Below, one piece after another: positions 1 through 9,223 of a stretch of 64,000 nt of DNA. A model generated the notes under the pieces. That model searched no databases. It worked only from the letters and a program-made list of their open reading frames with translations, and was not told the origin of the DNA. The DNA comes from Streptomyces cacaoi (GTDB lineage: Bacteria; Actinomycetota; Actinomycetes; Streptomycetales; Streptomycetaceae). Made by a program: the position numbers and the translations under genes. Location: positions 1 to 64,000 of the forward strand of contig NZ_BJMM01000038.1 of assembly GCF_006539165.1 (NCBI RefSeq), in the 5' to 3' direction. How positions within the stretch are numbered: position 1 is the first letter of the stretch; each line of letters begins with the position of its first letter.

Positions 1-184
1 AAAAAAGCGAGCCAACCAGACGAACCAAAAGGCGCGCCACACACAGACCAAGCAAAGGAACAGCGGCGAAGCCCGGACAAAGACGAGAAACCACGACGGC
101 GCGAAAGCCGACCAGAAGGACGCAGAGGGGCGAGGGTACCCAGAGCGGGCAGCGAGACGCAGGGAGACGCGCGTAGACAAACCA
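1..184. other. T-depleted upstream tract
   Basis: The + strand has only two T residues in its first 184 bases (positions 137 and 174) and none in the first 136, while A, C and G are all common. The opposite strand is therefore almost free of A, so it cannot contain stop codons. I see no start codon with a ribosome binding site and no recognisable RNA gene here. It may be the unstructured 5' leader of the amidase gene that follows, or the end of a feature outside the window. Confidence 0.6.
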
Positions 185-277
185 TTGTCATGCCCGCACC
201 ACCCTCGGTACGGTAACCGGCCAACCAGCCAACCGGCACGGCAGACCCGCTCCATCCCCCCACACCGAGGAGCCCCC

Positions 278-1408
278 ATGTCCGACCGCACCGGCCCCCG
301 CACCAGAATCCCCCGCACGGCCACGACGGCGACCGCCGCGGCCACGGTCCTCGCCGCGACAGCGGCCCTGCTCGTCACGGCCGCGGGCGCCGACGCCACC
401 CCGGAACAGCCGGACCGCACCGGCACCCGCTCGCTGAACGCCTCCCTGGCGTCCGCCGCCGACGCGTACGACGTCCCGCGCGACGTCCTCGCCGCCGTCG
501 GCTACGGCGAGACCCACTTCGACGGCCACGCCGGCAAGCCCAGCCAGGCGAACGGCTACGGCGTCATGCACCTGGTCAGCAACCCGTCCCGGCACACGCT
601 CGAACAGGCCGCACGGCTCACCGGCGAATCCGTCGCCCGGCTGCGGCGGAACACCGACGCCAACATCCACGGCGGCGCAGCCGTCCTGCGGGCCCACGCG
701 GACAAGCTCGGGCTGGACGCCGGCGACCGCGACGACCTCGGCGCCTGGTACCCGGCCGTCGCCCGGTACAGCGGCGCACGGGGCGGCACGGCCCGGCTGT
801 ACGCCGACACCGTGTACCGCTTCCTGAAGAAGGGGCTGCGCGCCACCACGCCGGACGGCGAACGCGTGGCCGTGTCCGCGCACGGGAGTCTCCGGCCGGA
901 CCGGTCCGGGGTCTCGGCGGCCGGGCTCGGCACGAAGAGCGAGGACTTCCCCGACGCGAAGTGGGTCCCGGCGGACGGCAACAACTTCAGCGCGGGCCGG
1001 GCGGAGAAGCTGGACAAGATCGTCATCCATGTCACCCAGGGCTCGTACGCGGGGTCCATCAGCTGGTTCCAGAACCCGGAGGCGCAGGTGAGCGCCCACT
1101 ACGTCGTCCGTTCCTCGGACGGCGAGGTGACCCAGATGGTGCGGGACGCCGACACCGCCTACCACGCGCGCAGCGCCAACGCCTCCTCCCTCGGCATCGA
1201 GCACGAGGGCTACATCGACGATCCGTCCTGGTTCACGGACGCCATGTACCGCTCCTCGGCGGCCCTGACCCGTCATCTGGCCGACGCACACGGCATCCCC
1301 AAGGACCGTGAGCACATCATCGGCCACAGCGAGGCCCCCGGTAACGACCACACCGACCCCGGCCCGCACTGGGACTGGGACACCTACATGGCCCTCGTGA
1401 AGGGCTGA
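278..1408 (+). CDS. exported N-acetylmuramoyl-L-alanine amidase (amidase_2 family)
   Basis: A 376-aa secreted cell-wall hydrolase that should cleave the amide bond between MurNAc and the stem peptide. The ATG at 278 follows GAGG at 267-270. An in-frame upstream ATG at 194-ish has no ribosome site and would spoil the signal peptide. Residues 1-40 form a basic, Ala-rich signal peptide. Residues about 45-190 resemble a lysozyme/SLT-like helical domain (GYGETHFDGH, NGYGVMHL). Residues about 240-376 are the amidase_2 fold: IVIHVTQGS gives the first zinc His, SAHYVVRSSDGEVTQMV the core strand, GIEHEG the middle, and IIGHSEAPGNDHTDPGP the closing ligands. The gene stands alone and is followed by a hairpin with tandem repeats. 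The role of the N-terminal domain is uncertain; it could bind or cut glycan. Confidence 0.9.
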   Translation: MSDRTGPRTRIPRTATTATAAATVLAATAALLVTAAGADATPEQPDRTGTRSLNASLASAADAYDVPRDVLAAVGYGETHFDGHAGKPSQANGYGVMHLVSNPSRHTLEQAARLTGESVARLRRNTDANIHGGAAVLRAHADKLGLDAGDRDDLGAWYPAVARYSGARGGTARLYADTVYRFLKKGLRATTPDGERVAVSAHGSLRPDRSGVSAAGLGTKSEDFPDAKWVPADGNNFSAGRAEKLDKIVIHVTQGSYAGSISWFQNPEAQVSAHYVVRSSDGEVTQMVRDADTAYHARSANASSLGIEHEGYIDDPSWFTDAMYRSSAALTRHLADAHGIPKDREHIIGHSEAPGNDHTDPGPHWDWDTYMALVKG

Positions 1409-1439
1409 CCCGGCCCTCGCCGAGGACCGGCGCACGACC

Positions 1440-1528
1440 GTCCCTCCCGGAGCCCGGAGCCCGGAGCCCGGAGCCCGGAGCCCGGAGCCCGGAGCACGGC
1501 ATCCGGCGTCCGGCCTTCCGGGAGGGAC
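1440..1528. repeat. seven perfect CCCGGAG heptamers inside an inverted repeat
   Basis: Positions 1446-1494 hold seven exact tandem copies of CCCGGAG. The array lies within a perfect 11-bp inverted repeat: GTCCCTCCCGG at 1440-1450 and CCGGGAGGGAC at 1518-1528. The element sits between the amidase stop and the start of the phosphatase gene, so it may act as a transcription terminator with a variable-length loop. Confidence 0.8.
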
Positions 1529-1697
1529 CCGGGCACGGCCTCCGCACACGCACGCCCCTCGCGCGGCGCGCGCCCCGGCTCCGGTACGCCCCACGCGTCA
1601 CCTCCGCCCCGCGGGGAACCCCGGAGGGCATGGCAGGACACCACCCCGGCCGGGCGCCGGCCGCCGCCGGGCGCGGGAGGCGGCACGGGAGGCAGGC

Positions 1698-3440
1698 ATG
1701 AGGGGCCCCGACGACATGGACGAGGTGACGGAAGGGGTACAGGCGGGCGGCGGGCGGTCCACCGACCGCACCGAGGTGGCCTCGCCGGGGGCGGAGAACC
1801 TGCTGGACTCCCTGGGCAGCGCCGCCTACGTCTCGGACGAGCGCGGCTGCATCATCGGCGTCAACCACCGGGCGGAGGAGCTGCTGGGCCGGCCACCCGC
1901 GGACCTGCTCGGCCAGGACGCGCACGATCTGCTGCACCGCACCCGCAACGGTGAGTCCGTGCCGCGCACCCAGTGCCGCTTCCGGGAGGCCGAACTGGCC
2001 GGCCGTACGGCGCAGGGCGACGAGGCGTGGCTGGAGCGCGGCGACGGCACGCTGGCCCCGGTGGCCTGGCTGGCCACGCCCTGCGACACCGGGGACGGCG
2101 CCGGCACCACGATCGTGCTCTTCCACCCCGTGGGCGAGGAACCGCCGGCCGGGCCGGAGCCCCACCACAGGCCGCTGTCCGAGCGGGAGCGGCTGGCCCT
2201 GCTGGCCGAGACGACGACGCAGCTGTCCGCGACGCTGGAGGTCGAGGAGGCCGTGCGCCGGCTGGTGGCCCTCCTGGCACCCCGCCTCGCCGACTGGGTC
2301 GTGGTCGATGTGATCACCGAGCGCGACCAGGTGTGGCGCTACGCCGTCGTCCACGCCGAGGACGGCGAGGTGGTCTCCCGGGAGGACCTGGAGGGGCCCA
2401 TGCCGCCGGTGCCCCAGGAGTCCCCGATGCCGCTCTCCCGGGCGCTGCGCGGCGCCGCGTCGGCCCTGGCGGGGCCCGAGACCTACGCCGGGCCGCCCGA
2501 CTCCGGCATCGCCGTCGAACAGCGCCGTCTGTTCGAGGCCACGGGCATGCACTCGGCCGTCATCGCCCCGATTCCCCGGCTGCGCAAGGTGCTCGGCGCG
2601 CTGACCCTGGGCCGTTCCGAACGTCAGGAGCCGTTCACGGCGTCCGACATCACGCTGGTCGAGGACATCGCACGGCGGGCGGGGCTCTCCCTGGACAACG
2701 CCCGCCTCTACCAGCGGCAGCGCAAGGTCGCCGAGACCATGCAGCACCATCTGCTGCCCCAGCTGCCCCGGGTGCCCGAACTGGAGATGGCCGCCCGGTA
2801 TCTGGCCGCCCCGGACGCCTCTCAGGTCGGCGGCGACTGGTACGACGCCTTCACCCTGCCCGACGGCGCCATGGCCCTGGCCGTCGGCGACGTCGTCGGA
2901 CACGACCTCGACGCCGCGGCCGGTATGGCACAGCTGCGCAACATGCTCCGCGCCTACACGTGGTCGCAGCAGGGCCCGCCCAGCCGGATCGTCGAGTGGC
3001 TCGACGAGGCGGCACAGCACATCGCCGAGCCGTCCATGGCCACCCTCGTCCTCGCCCGGCTGACCGTGGCCGACGACGGCACCTGCCAGCTGTCCTGGAC
3101 GAACGCCGGCCACCCGCCGCCGCTGCTGATCAGCCGGGACGGGCTGGCCCGCTATCTGAACGACGGGCACGACGTGCTCCTGGGCGCCGGGGACCAGGAG
3201 GGCCGGCCCGACGCCACCGTCGAGATGCCGCCCGGCTCCACGCTCCTGCTCTACACGGACGGCCTGATCGAGTCCCCGGCCCATTCCCTGGAACACGGTA
3301 TGGAGGAACTGCGGCGGCACGCCGCCTATCTGGCACACCGCCCCCTGGGACCCTTCACCGACCATCTGCTGGCCCGGGCCCGCCCCTCCGACAACGAGGA
3401 CGACGTCGCCCTCCTGCTGGTCCGCGCCACCTCCCGGTGA
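1698..3440 (+). CDS. PAS-GAF-PP2C protein phosphatase (RsbU/SpoIIE type)
   Basis: A 580-aa cytoplasmic sensor phosphatase, the type that dephosphorylates anti-sigma-factor antagonists. The ATG at 1698 follows GGGAGG. A PAS domain occupies about residues 35-120 (AAYVSDERGCIIGVNHRAEE). A GAF domain lies at about 160-345 (LLAETTTQLSATLEVEEAV up to RAGLSLDNARLYQRQ). The SpoIIE-type PP2C domain occupies about 365-575. Its metal-binding segments are visible: VGGDWYDAF, VGDVVGHDLDAA, NAGHPPPLL, LLLYTDGLIE and DNEDDVALLLV. No serine-kinase domain is fused, so partner proteins must be elsewhere. Streptomycetes carry dozens of such phosphatases, and the input signal here is not predictable. Confidence 0.92.
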   Translation: MRGPDDMDEVTEGVQAGGGRSTDRTEVASPGAENLLDSLGSAAYVSDERGCIIGVNHRAEELLGRPPADLLGQDAHDLLHRTRNGESVPRTQCRFREAELAGRTAQGDEAWLERGDGTLAPVAWLATPCDTGDGAGTTIVLFHPVGEEPPAGPEPHHRPLSERERLALLAETTTQLSATLEVEEAVRRLVALLAPRLADWVVVDVITERDQVWRYAVVHAEDGEVVSREDLEGPMPPVPQESPMPLSRALRGAASALAGPETYAGPPDSGIAVEQRRLFEATGMHSAVIAPIPRLRKVLGALTLGRSERQEPFTASDITLVEDIARRAGLSLDNARLYQRQRKVAETMQHHLLPQLPRVPELEMAARYLAAPDASQVGGDWYDAFTLPDGAMALAVGDVVGHDLDAAAGMAQLRNMLRAYTWSQQGPPSRIVEWLDEAAQHIAEPSMATLVLARLTVADDGTCQLSWTNAGHPPPLLISRDGLARYLNDGHDVLLGAGDQEGRPDATVEMPPGSTLLLYTDGLIESPAHSLEHGMEELRRHAAYLAHRPLGPFTDHLLARARPSDNEDDVALLLVRATSR

Positions 3441-3546
3441 CCCGCCCCGCCTCCGCCCGGCGGCCCGTACGCACAGCCGTGCGCGGCCCGTTCCGCGGAA
3501 CGAACGCGGATCGTGTACCTGGCAACCAACCCGTAGGGTCCTGCCC

Positions 3547-4296
3547 ATGGAGTGGTGGGAGTGCGCGCTGATCGCGTTCGCGGGACTGTGGGCCGGGACG
3601 ATCAACACCGTGGTGGGCTCGGGAACTCTGGTGACCTTCCCGGTGCTCGTCGCCCTCGGCTATCCGCCCGTCACGGCGACGACCTCCAACGCCATCGGCC
3701 TCATCACCGGCTCCTTCACCGGCGCGTGGGGCTACCGCCACGAACTCACCGGCCAGCGCGGCCGTCTCGTCCGCTACGGCATCGCCTCGTTCTTCGGCGC
3801 CATCGGCGGGACGGTGCTGCTGCTGTCGCTGCCGCACGACGCGTTCGAGGCCATCGTGCCCGTGCTCGTCGGCCTCTCGCTCGTCCTCGTCGTCGTCCAG
3901 CCGTTCGTCGCCAAACGCCTGAAGTCCCGGGACGGCACCGCCCGTTCGGGGCCGCTGCTCTACGCCCTGATCTTCCTCATCGGCATCTACGGCGGCTACT
4001 TCACGGCCGCGCAGGGCATCATGCTCGTCGGCGTGATGGGCCTGATGCTGTCCGATCCGCTCCAGCGGCTCAACGGCTTCAAGAACCTGCTCAGCGCCAT
4101 CGTCAACCTGGTGGCGGGCCTCATCTACGCCTTCGTCGCCCCGATCAGCTGGCCCGTCGTCGGCCTCATCGCCGCCAGCTCCACCCTGGGCGGCCTCCTC
4201 GGCGCCAAGATCGGCCGCAGACTCCCCCCGACCGCCCTCCGCACCGTCATCGTCCTCATCGGCGCCCTGGCCATCGTCCGCTTGGTGACGGAGTGA
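3547..4296 (+). CDS. TauE/SafE-family membrane permease
   Basis: A 249-aa integral membrane protein with about eight hydrophobic segments. It opens with the family-typical LIAFAGLWAGTINTVVGSGT and the Asn-rich repeat TATTSNAIGLITGSF, and has a second half-repeat around YGGYFTAAQGIMLVGVMGL. The family moves sulfite, sulfoacetate, taurine-derived organosulfur compounds or other anions across the cytoplasmic membrane, so the substrate cannot be assigned. The ATG at 3547 lacks a strong ribosome site. It has no operon partner: a phosphatase ends 106 bp upstream, and the convergent toxin-immunity operon ends 78 bp downstream. Confidence 0.88.
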   Translation: MEWWECALIAFAGLWAGTINTVVGSGTLVTFPVLVALGYPPVTATTSNAIGLITGSFTGAWGYRHELTGQRGRLVRYGIASFFGAIGGTVLLLSLPHDAFEAIVPVLVGLSLVLVVVQPFVAKRLKSRDGTARSGPLLYALIFLIGIYGGYFTAAQGIMLVGVMGLMLSDPLQRLNGFKNLLSAIVNLVAGLIYAFVAPISWPVVGLIAASSTLGGLLGAKIGRRLPPTALRTVIVLIGALAIVRLVTE

Positions 4297-4373
4297 GCCT
4301 TTTCTGGAGCCGTCGCCTTGCGCGGCGTGCTCATCCGGCTTCCCGGCGCGGCAGTCCGCCTCAGTGGTACCGG

Positions 4374-4742
4374 TCAGCCCTCCGGCATGCTGCCCAGCAG
4401 GCAGAGCAACTCGTCCCTGTGCTGCTCCCACACGGCGCTCACGCTTTCCCGCCCGCCGTGGCCCCCTGCGCGTTCCAGCAGAGCCACCGAGATCAGCACC
4501 GCTCCCTTCTCCAGTGACCGGAGCGCGGGATTATTGCTTCCCAGATATCTCCTGCACAGCTCCTCTGTGAACCCGGCGAACTCGCCGAGGGTGATTGCGC
4601 ATTCGTCGTCCACGATGTCGCCGACACCGGATTCCCCGCCGAACAGCCCGGCGATCCCATGAACCTGCCCCACATAGAGTTCGGCGACGGAGTTCGACGG
4701 GTTCCAGACGTCCGTCCCGGAGACGTTGAAGTAGCAACTCAA
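4374..4742 (-). CDS. candidate immunity protein for the Rhs toxin
   Basis: Position and coupling define this gene; the sequence matches no family I recognise. I choose a TTG start at 4742: TTG overlaps the Rhs stop as TTGA and is preceded by AAGGTGG five bases upstream. This gives a 122-aa acidic soluble protein beginning MSCYFNVSGTDVW. An ATG at 4790 in the same frame would give 138 aa but has no ribosome site and lies well inside the toxin gene. The middle (GEFAGFTEELCRRYLG) and the end (VSAVWEQHRDELLCLLGS) look helical. Base composition is clearly lower in GC than its neighbours, as is the toxin tip, consistent with the pair being acquired together. Immunity function is inferred from being directly downstream of a polymorphic toxin. 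Confidence 0.7.
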   Translation of the reverse strand: MSCYFNVSGTDVWNPSNSVAELYVGQVHGIAGLFGGESGVGDIVDDECAITLGEFAGFTEELCRRYLGSNNPALRSLEKGAVLISVALLERAGGHGGRESVSAVWEQHRDELLCLLGSMPEG

Positions 4743-7700
4743 TCTGCCCACCTTATTCGTACTTCTACGCCGGGATTGTTTTGCTGCCATGCTGCGACCG
4801 CTGATTCTACTGCGCGTCGGAAGGTCGGCGTTGCCCCGGGTTCGACGAAGCTGAGTCCAATGGGGGCGTTTTCCCAGCCCGGAAGGTGTGACCTGGCACG
4901 TACGTAGGCGTCAAGTTTCTTGAAGACATGCTTGTTCACCCAAGGGTCGATCTTCATGTTCGGATTCTGTCCTGTTGCGCTCTTCTCCTCCCACAGGGTT
5001 CCGTTTTCGATGCGATCGATATCCGTGATGGTGTCCGCTGGATTCGCCGGGTTGTCCACAATGTAGTTGGTGTCTCCCTCAACAGGAGGACGGTCCCGGT
5101 TTGACTTCCCGTCCGCGGGACAACCTTCCCTCCCGAGGACATCGACTCGACCGAGAGGATTTCCCACATAGCCGTACGGATGGGGCCCGGGAGACAGCCC
5201 CAACGGGTCCGCCGACAGGTACCGCCCCGTCTCCGGATCGTAGTAGCGGGAGAAGTTGTAGTTGAGACCCGTTTCCTGGTCCGCGTACTGGCCGGGGAAG
5301 CGGAGGGGGCAGCTGGTGGTTGTGGGATTCGGTGGGCTCGGGAGTGGGGTGCCCCAGAGGGTTGTGCGGTGTCGCCAGGTCACCTCGCCGGCCGGGGTGA
5401 GGAGTTCGGTGGGGGTGCCCGTGAGGTCCGTGAGGACAGCGTGGAAGCGCGTCACACCGAGTTCGCGGTCGGTCTGGGTGAGGGGGCGGTGTGTGCCCGG
5501 GGCGTAGTCCCAGGTGGTGGAGCCGTTGGGGGAGGACTGTTCGGCGAGGCGGGTTCCGTCCCAGGCGAAGGTGAGGAGGTCGGCGTCGGTTGGACCCGTT
5601 TTGGCCGTGCGACGGCCGAGGGGGTCGTAGGTGTACGTCCACACCTCTCCCCGGGGATTCGTCGCACGGGTCAGTTGGTCCTGGGCGTTCCAGGTGTAGG
5701 TCCAGGTGCGGGTCTGCCCGTTGAGGAGTTTCCGGGTGCGGCGGGTGAGGCGCCCGGCCGCGTCGTAGCTGTAGCTCGTGCGGCCGGACGCGCGGAGAAG
5801 GGTGCCCTCGTAGTGGCGGTCCCCGGGGTCTGGATGGGCCGGGGCGGTGGCGTGGGTCTGGTTTCCGACGGTGTCGTAGGCGTACTTCTCGGTCCAGCCG
5901 TGCGCCTGGACAGCGGTGACTCTGCCCTGTGAGTCGAGCGAGAAGTTGCGGGTCCCGGAGGTGAGTTCGCGGATCTCTGTGACGTAGCCGTCGGGACGGT
6001 AAGCGTAGGAGCGGTGTTGGAGGAGATCACCGGTCACGGTCGTGGCGGTCTCCGACCTGAGACGGGCTCGGGCGTCCCAGGACCGGGTGAGGCCGAGGTC
6101 TCCGACACTGCGGCGGGTCTCCCGGCCGGCTGCGTCATAGGTGAAGGCGAGGCTGTGGGAGTCCACGTCCGAGGAGCCGGTCCATGCCGTGGTGAGCGTG
6201 ACCGGGCGGCCGGTCGCATCGTGTGTCCACGTGGACGTCAGACCGGACGGGGTGGTGCGGCGAACGCGGTTGCCTGCCGCGTCGTAGCCGAATGTGGTCG
6301 TCGCGCCGTTGACGGTTTCCTTGGTCAGCCGGCCCGCCGGGTCCCTTTCCAGGGACAGCTCGGTGCCGGCGCCGGCTGCGTGGACGAGCTCACCGTTGGC
6401 GTCGTAGGTGTAGGCCGTCGCCTCGCCTGTGGACTCGTCGACCTGGGTGACCGGGCGGCCCATCGCGTCGTAGCTGTACCGGAGCGTTTCGCCGAGAGCG
6501 TTGGTTCGGGCCGTGAGGCGGCCTGCGGCGTCGAGCGTGTAGGTGCGGGTCGCGCCGGTGAAGTCGGTCTCGGAGACGAGACGGCCTGCCGCGTCGTAGT
6601 CGTAACGCCAGTGTTTCCCTTGGGGGTTGGTGACCGATATGAGCCGTAATTCGGTGTCGTAGTCGAAGGTGTAATGGGCACCGTCCGGGTCGGTCCGGGT
6701 GGCGACGAGGTCGAAGTAGGTGGGGGAGTAGCGCGTGGTGTTACCAGCCTCGTCCGTGTGCGAGACGAGGTTGCCTTCGCCGTCCCACTTCCACTCCTCG
6801 CGGGCACCGTCCGGGTGTTCCCGCCAGGCCGGCTTGCCCTCGATGGTCCAGCCCTGGCGGGTGGTGTTGCCCAACGGGTCGGTGACGGCGGTGATTCGGC
6901 CGTGCGGGCCACGGCGTACGAGGGTGGTGGCGCCGAGAGCGTCGGTGAGCGCGATCGGGAGGCCCGCCGCGTCGGTGGTGACCGTCGTCGTGTTGCCGAG
7001 TGGATCGGTGACGGCGGTGAGGTGACCACCGGGTCCGTAGGTGTAGTGCGTCGTCGCACCGGTCGGGTCGGTGGTCGAGGTGCGGGCGCCGCGGCCGTCG
7101 TAAGTGTGGCGCCATGTGCCACCGGCCGGATCACGGATCTCCACGGGCAGGCCCCGGGCGTCGTGGATTGCCTCGATGACCGTGCCGTCCGGCCGCTCGA
7201 CGGCTGCGAGGTTTTCTTCGCTGTCGTACCGGTAGCGCGTCGTGTGGCCGAGCGGATCGGTGACGGACACGGGGTTGCGCCCGGCCTCGTCCCAGACGGT
7301 GCGGGTGGTGTTGCCGAGCGGATCCGTCTTCTCGACGAGTTGGCATGCTTCGTTGAAGACGTAGGTGGTGGTGTTGCCCTGGGAGTCCGTGTAGGAGGTC
7401 GTGCGGCCGGCCGGGTCGTAGTGGAAGCGGCCGGACAGGGCTCCCTGGGGGCCGATTCCTCGCAGCACGCGCCCCCGGTGGTCGTACACGTACGCGTACG
7501 AGGTGCCGTTGCGGTCGGTCCAGCTGGTGATGCGGTGCTCGTCGTCGTAGCTGAACCGTAGCGGCAGACCGGTGGAGTTGAGGACTTCCGTCAGATTGCC
7601 CGAGTCGTCGTAGCCGTAGGAGACGAGCCGGGTGCTGCGCTCGTGGTTCTCCCCGTGGAGGAGACGCAGGGCGGTGATCCGGTGCAAGGCCGCGTCGGTG

Positions 7701-9223
7701 TCGATGGCGATGTGATAACCGCCGGAGTGGCTGATGGCGACGGGAGCGCCTGCGTTGTCGTAACTGACTTCGATGCGGTCACCCTCGCCGGTGCGGTCCG
7801 TGATCGCGGCGAGGGCCAGTTCGCGTCCGCTCACCGGGAGCGGCGCGAAGTGCAGGGCGCGGTTCTTGTCCGGGATGGTGAGGGTGACGGTGCTCTCAGG
7901 GGTGCCGTCCCACAGCAGTGGCCAGCGAGGGCCCGCGGTGGGGAGCGTGGCGACGCCGGGCTCGGGGACGGGGTAGGTCAGCACGATGCCGTCGTGCCCG
8001 ACGAAGACGGCCCCGGCCTCGTCGAGTTCGAGACGCTGATCGAGCGTCGCCGCCCAGGTGGGGCCGAACCAGCCACCGCATGGGTGCCCGGAGACGTAGT
8101 GGCGGTCCAGGACGAGCGGGAGAGAGCCGGGCAGGCTCACATCCGTCGCCGCCATGACCATTTCCCCGGTCGCGACATCGACCGGTTCGCCTTCCTTGGT
8201 CTTCTGACCGTCCTCCCGGTGCGGGCCGTCCGAAGTGTCTCCGCGTTTGCGCGCGCTCCCGTCCCGGCGCAACGCCTTCTCGCGGGCCGCTAGCCGTTTT
8301 CCGGGTGACATGCCTCGAGTCAGGCCGCGGCGCCCGGCACCCGCCGGTCCCATCGCCAGCGCGAGCAGCATGTCCGCGGTGAGATGGCCCCCGGCTCGGG
8401 CCGGGTTGCGCTGCCATTCCTCCCAATTGCTGACGGCCTTGGCGAACTCCTTCGGGTGCTGGACCGCATACGCCGCGCCGTCCGCCATGTTCGCCAACTG
8501 GAGCCCGGCCCCGCCCGGCCCGTCCTCGATGAAGAACTCGGCGTTCTTGAAGGTCTCCAGGGCGGAGTCACCCATCCCCAGGAGGAAGTCCTGACCGTGC
8601 TTTTTCACCGCATCTGCGCCCTTGAGCCCCGGGGGCTGATCGGGCGCTTTCTTCGCTGCCTTGTCGAGTTTGCCCTTGGCGGCATCGACGACCCCTTGGA
8701 GCTCCGTCTCCAACCTGTCCAGACGGCGGTAGCAGTCCTCCAGCGCGGCGATCCCCGGATCGTCGTCCGGGGGCCGGTCCGGCAGAGGATCGTCCCTGCG
8801 GTCGACAGCCTCGTTGTATTCGCCGACTTCTTTCCAGTGCCGTTTCGAGGTCGCCCGGGCCGCGTCCGCGTCCGCGATGATCGGCTTGACCCGTTTGTGG
8901 ACGGAGCGGAGCTTGTCCGCGTACGCATCGAGGGCGTTGGCTGCTGCTTCGAACCAAGCCTTCGCCGAATCCAGTTCCTTCGGAAGCTTCGCGAGGGCGT
9001 GCTCGAAGCTGTCCGAACCGGCGCCGGTCCAGTTCTTCGTGGCGAGGACGTCCAGCTGTGCCTTGCCGTCCTCGAAAGCGCCGGCGTAGGCGCGGAGTTT
9101 GACGACCAGGTCGTCGATGTCGGACGGCTTGCCGATGATGACGTCCTCGGGCTCGGCGTTCGGCGGTATGCGTTCGACCTGGCCACCGCCTATGTTGCCC
9201 TGCGTCGCGTCCTTGGAAGTCAT
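4739..9223 (-). CDS. Rhs-repeat polymorphic toxin with WXG-like N terminus and putative nuclease tip
   Basis: A 1494-aa protein. The ATG at 9223 overlaps the upstream stop as ATGA. Residues about 30-200 are a helical WXG100/LXG-like export domain (NWTGAGSDSFEHAL near residue 65), which suggests type VII secretion. A DUF6531-like segment follows (GEPVDVATGEMVMAATDVS). Then come some 40 YD/RHS repeats (for example YDAAGNRVRRTT) that form the cocoon. The conserved core border is DPLGLSPGPHPYGYVGNP near residue 1340. The last ~130 residues are the variable tip. It contains Asp in TDITDIDR-like context (DTITDIDRIENG) and, about 11 residues later, WEEKSA, an arrangement typical of a PD-(D/E)xK nuclease. 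One TTA codon (6647-6649) makes translation potentially bldA-dependent. Nuclease activity is inferred from the motif only. Confidence 0.9.
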   Translation of the reverse strand: MTSKDATQGNIGGGQVERIPPNAEPEDVIIGKPSDIDDLVVKLRAYAGAFEDGKAQLDVLATKNWTGAGSDSFEHALAKLPKELDSAKAWFEAAANALDAYADKLRSVHKRVKPIIADADAARATSKRHWKEVGEYNEAVDRRDDPLPDRPPDDDPGIAALEDCYRRLDRLETELQGVVDAAKGKLDKAAKKAPDQPPGLKGADAVKKHGQDFLLGMGDSALETFKNAEFFIEDGPGGAGLQLANMADGAAYAVQHPKEFAKAVSNWEEWQRNPARAGGHLTADMLLALAMGPAGAGRRGLTRGMSPGKRLAAREKALRRDGSARKRGDTSDGPHREDGQKTKEGEPVDVATGEMVMAATDVSLPGSLPLVLDRHYVSGHPCGGWFGPTWAATLDQRLELDEAGAVFVGHDGIVLTYPVPEPGVATLPTAGPRWPLLWDGTPESTVTLTIPDKNRALHFAPLPVSGRELALAAITDRTGEGDRIEVSYDNAGAPVAISHSGGYHIAIDTDAALHRITALRLLHGENHERSTRLVSYGYDDSGNLTEVLNSTGLPLRFSYDDEHRITSWTDRNGTSYAYVYDHRGRVLRGIGPQGALSGRFHYDPAGRTTSYTDSQGNTTTYVFNEACQLVEKTDPLGNTTRTVWDEAGRNPVSVTDPLGHTTRYRYDSEENLAAVERPDGTVIEAIHDARGLPVEIRDPAGGTWRHTYDGRGARTSTTDPTGATTHYTYGPGGHLTAVTDPLGNTTTVTTDAAGLPIALTDALGATTLVRRGPHGRITAVTDPLGNTTRQGWTIEGKPAWREHPDGAREEWKWDGEGNLVSHTDEAGNTTRYSPTYFDLVATRTDPDGAHYTFDYDTELRLISVTNPQGKHWRYDYDAAGRLVSETDFTGATRTYTLDAAGRLTARTNALGETLRYSYDAMGRPVTQVDESTGEATAYTYDANGELVHAAGAGTELSLERDPAGRLTKETVNGATTTFGYDAAGNRVRRTTPSGLTSTWTHDATGRPVTLTTAWTGSSDVDSHSLAFTYDAAGRETRRSVGDLGLTRSWDARARLRSETATTVTGDLLQHRSYAYRPDGYVTEIRELTSGTRNFSLDSQGRVTAVQAHGWTEKYAYDTVGNQTHATAPAHPDPGDRHYEGTLLRASGRTSYSYDAAGRLTRRTRKLLNGQTRTWTYTWNAQDQLTRATNPRGEVWTYTYDPLGRRTAKTGPTDADLLTFAWDGTRLAEQSSPNGSTTWDYAPGTHRPLTQTDRELGVTRFHAVLTDLTGTPTELLTPAGEVTWRHRTTLWGTPLPSPPNPTTTSCPLRFPGQYADQETGLNYNFSRYYDPETGRYLSADPLGLSPGPHPYGYVGNPLGRVDVLGREGCPADGKSNRDRPPVEGDTNYIVDNPANPADTITDIDRIENGTLWEEKSATGQNPNMKIDPWVNKHVFKKLDAYVRARSHLPGWENAPIGLSFVEPGATPTFRRAVESAVAAWQQNNPGVEVRIRWAD

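Noticed and set aside
188..1594. Long open frame on the minus strand opposite the amidase gene
   Set aside because: High-GC genomes give long antisense frames. This one lacks a ribosome site and has Val/Gly/Arg-rich shadow composition, while the + strand encodes a recognisable amidase.
4743..4790. Longer immunity protein starting at ATG 4790
   Set aside because: No ribosome site; the TTG that overlaps the toxin stop is preceded by AAGGTGG at correct spacing.
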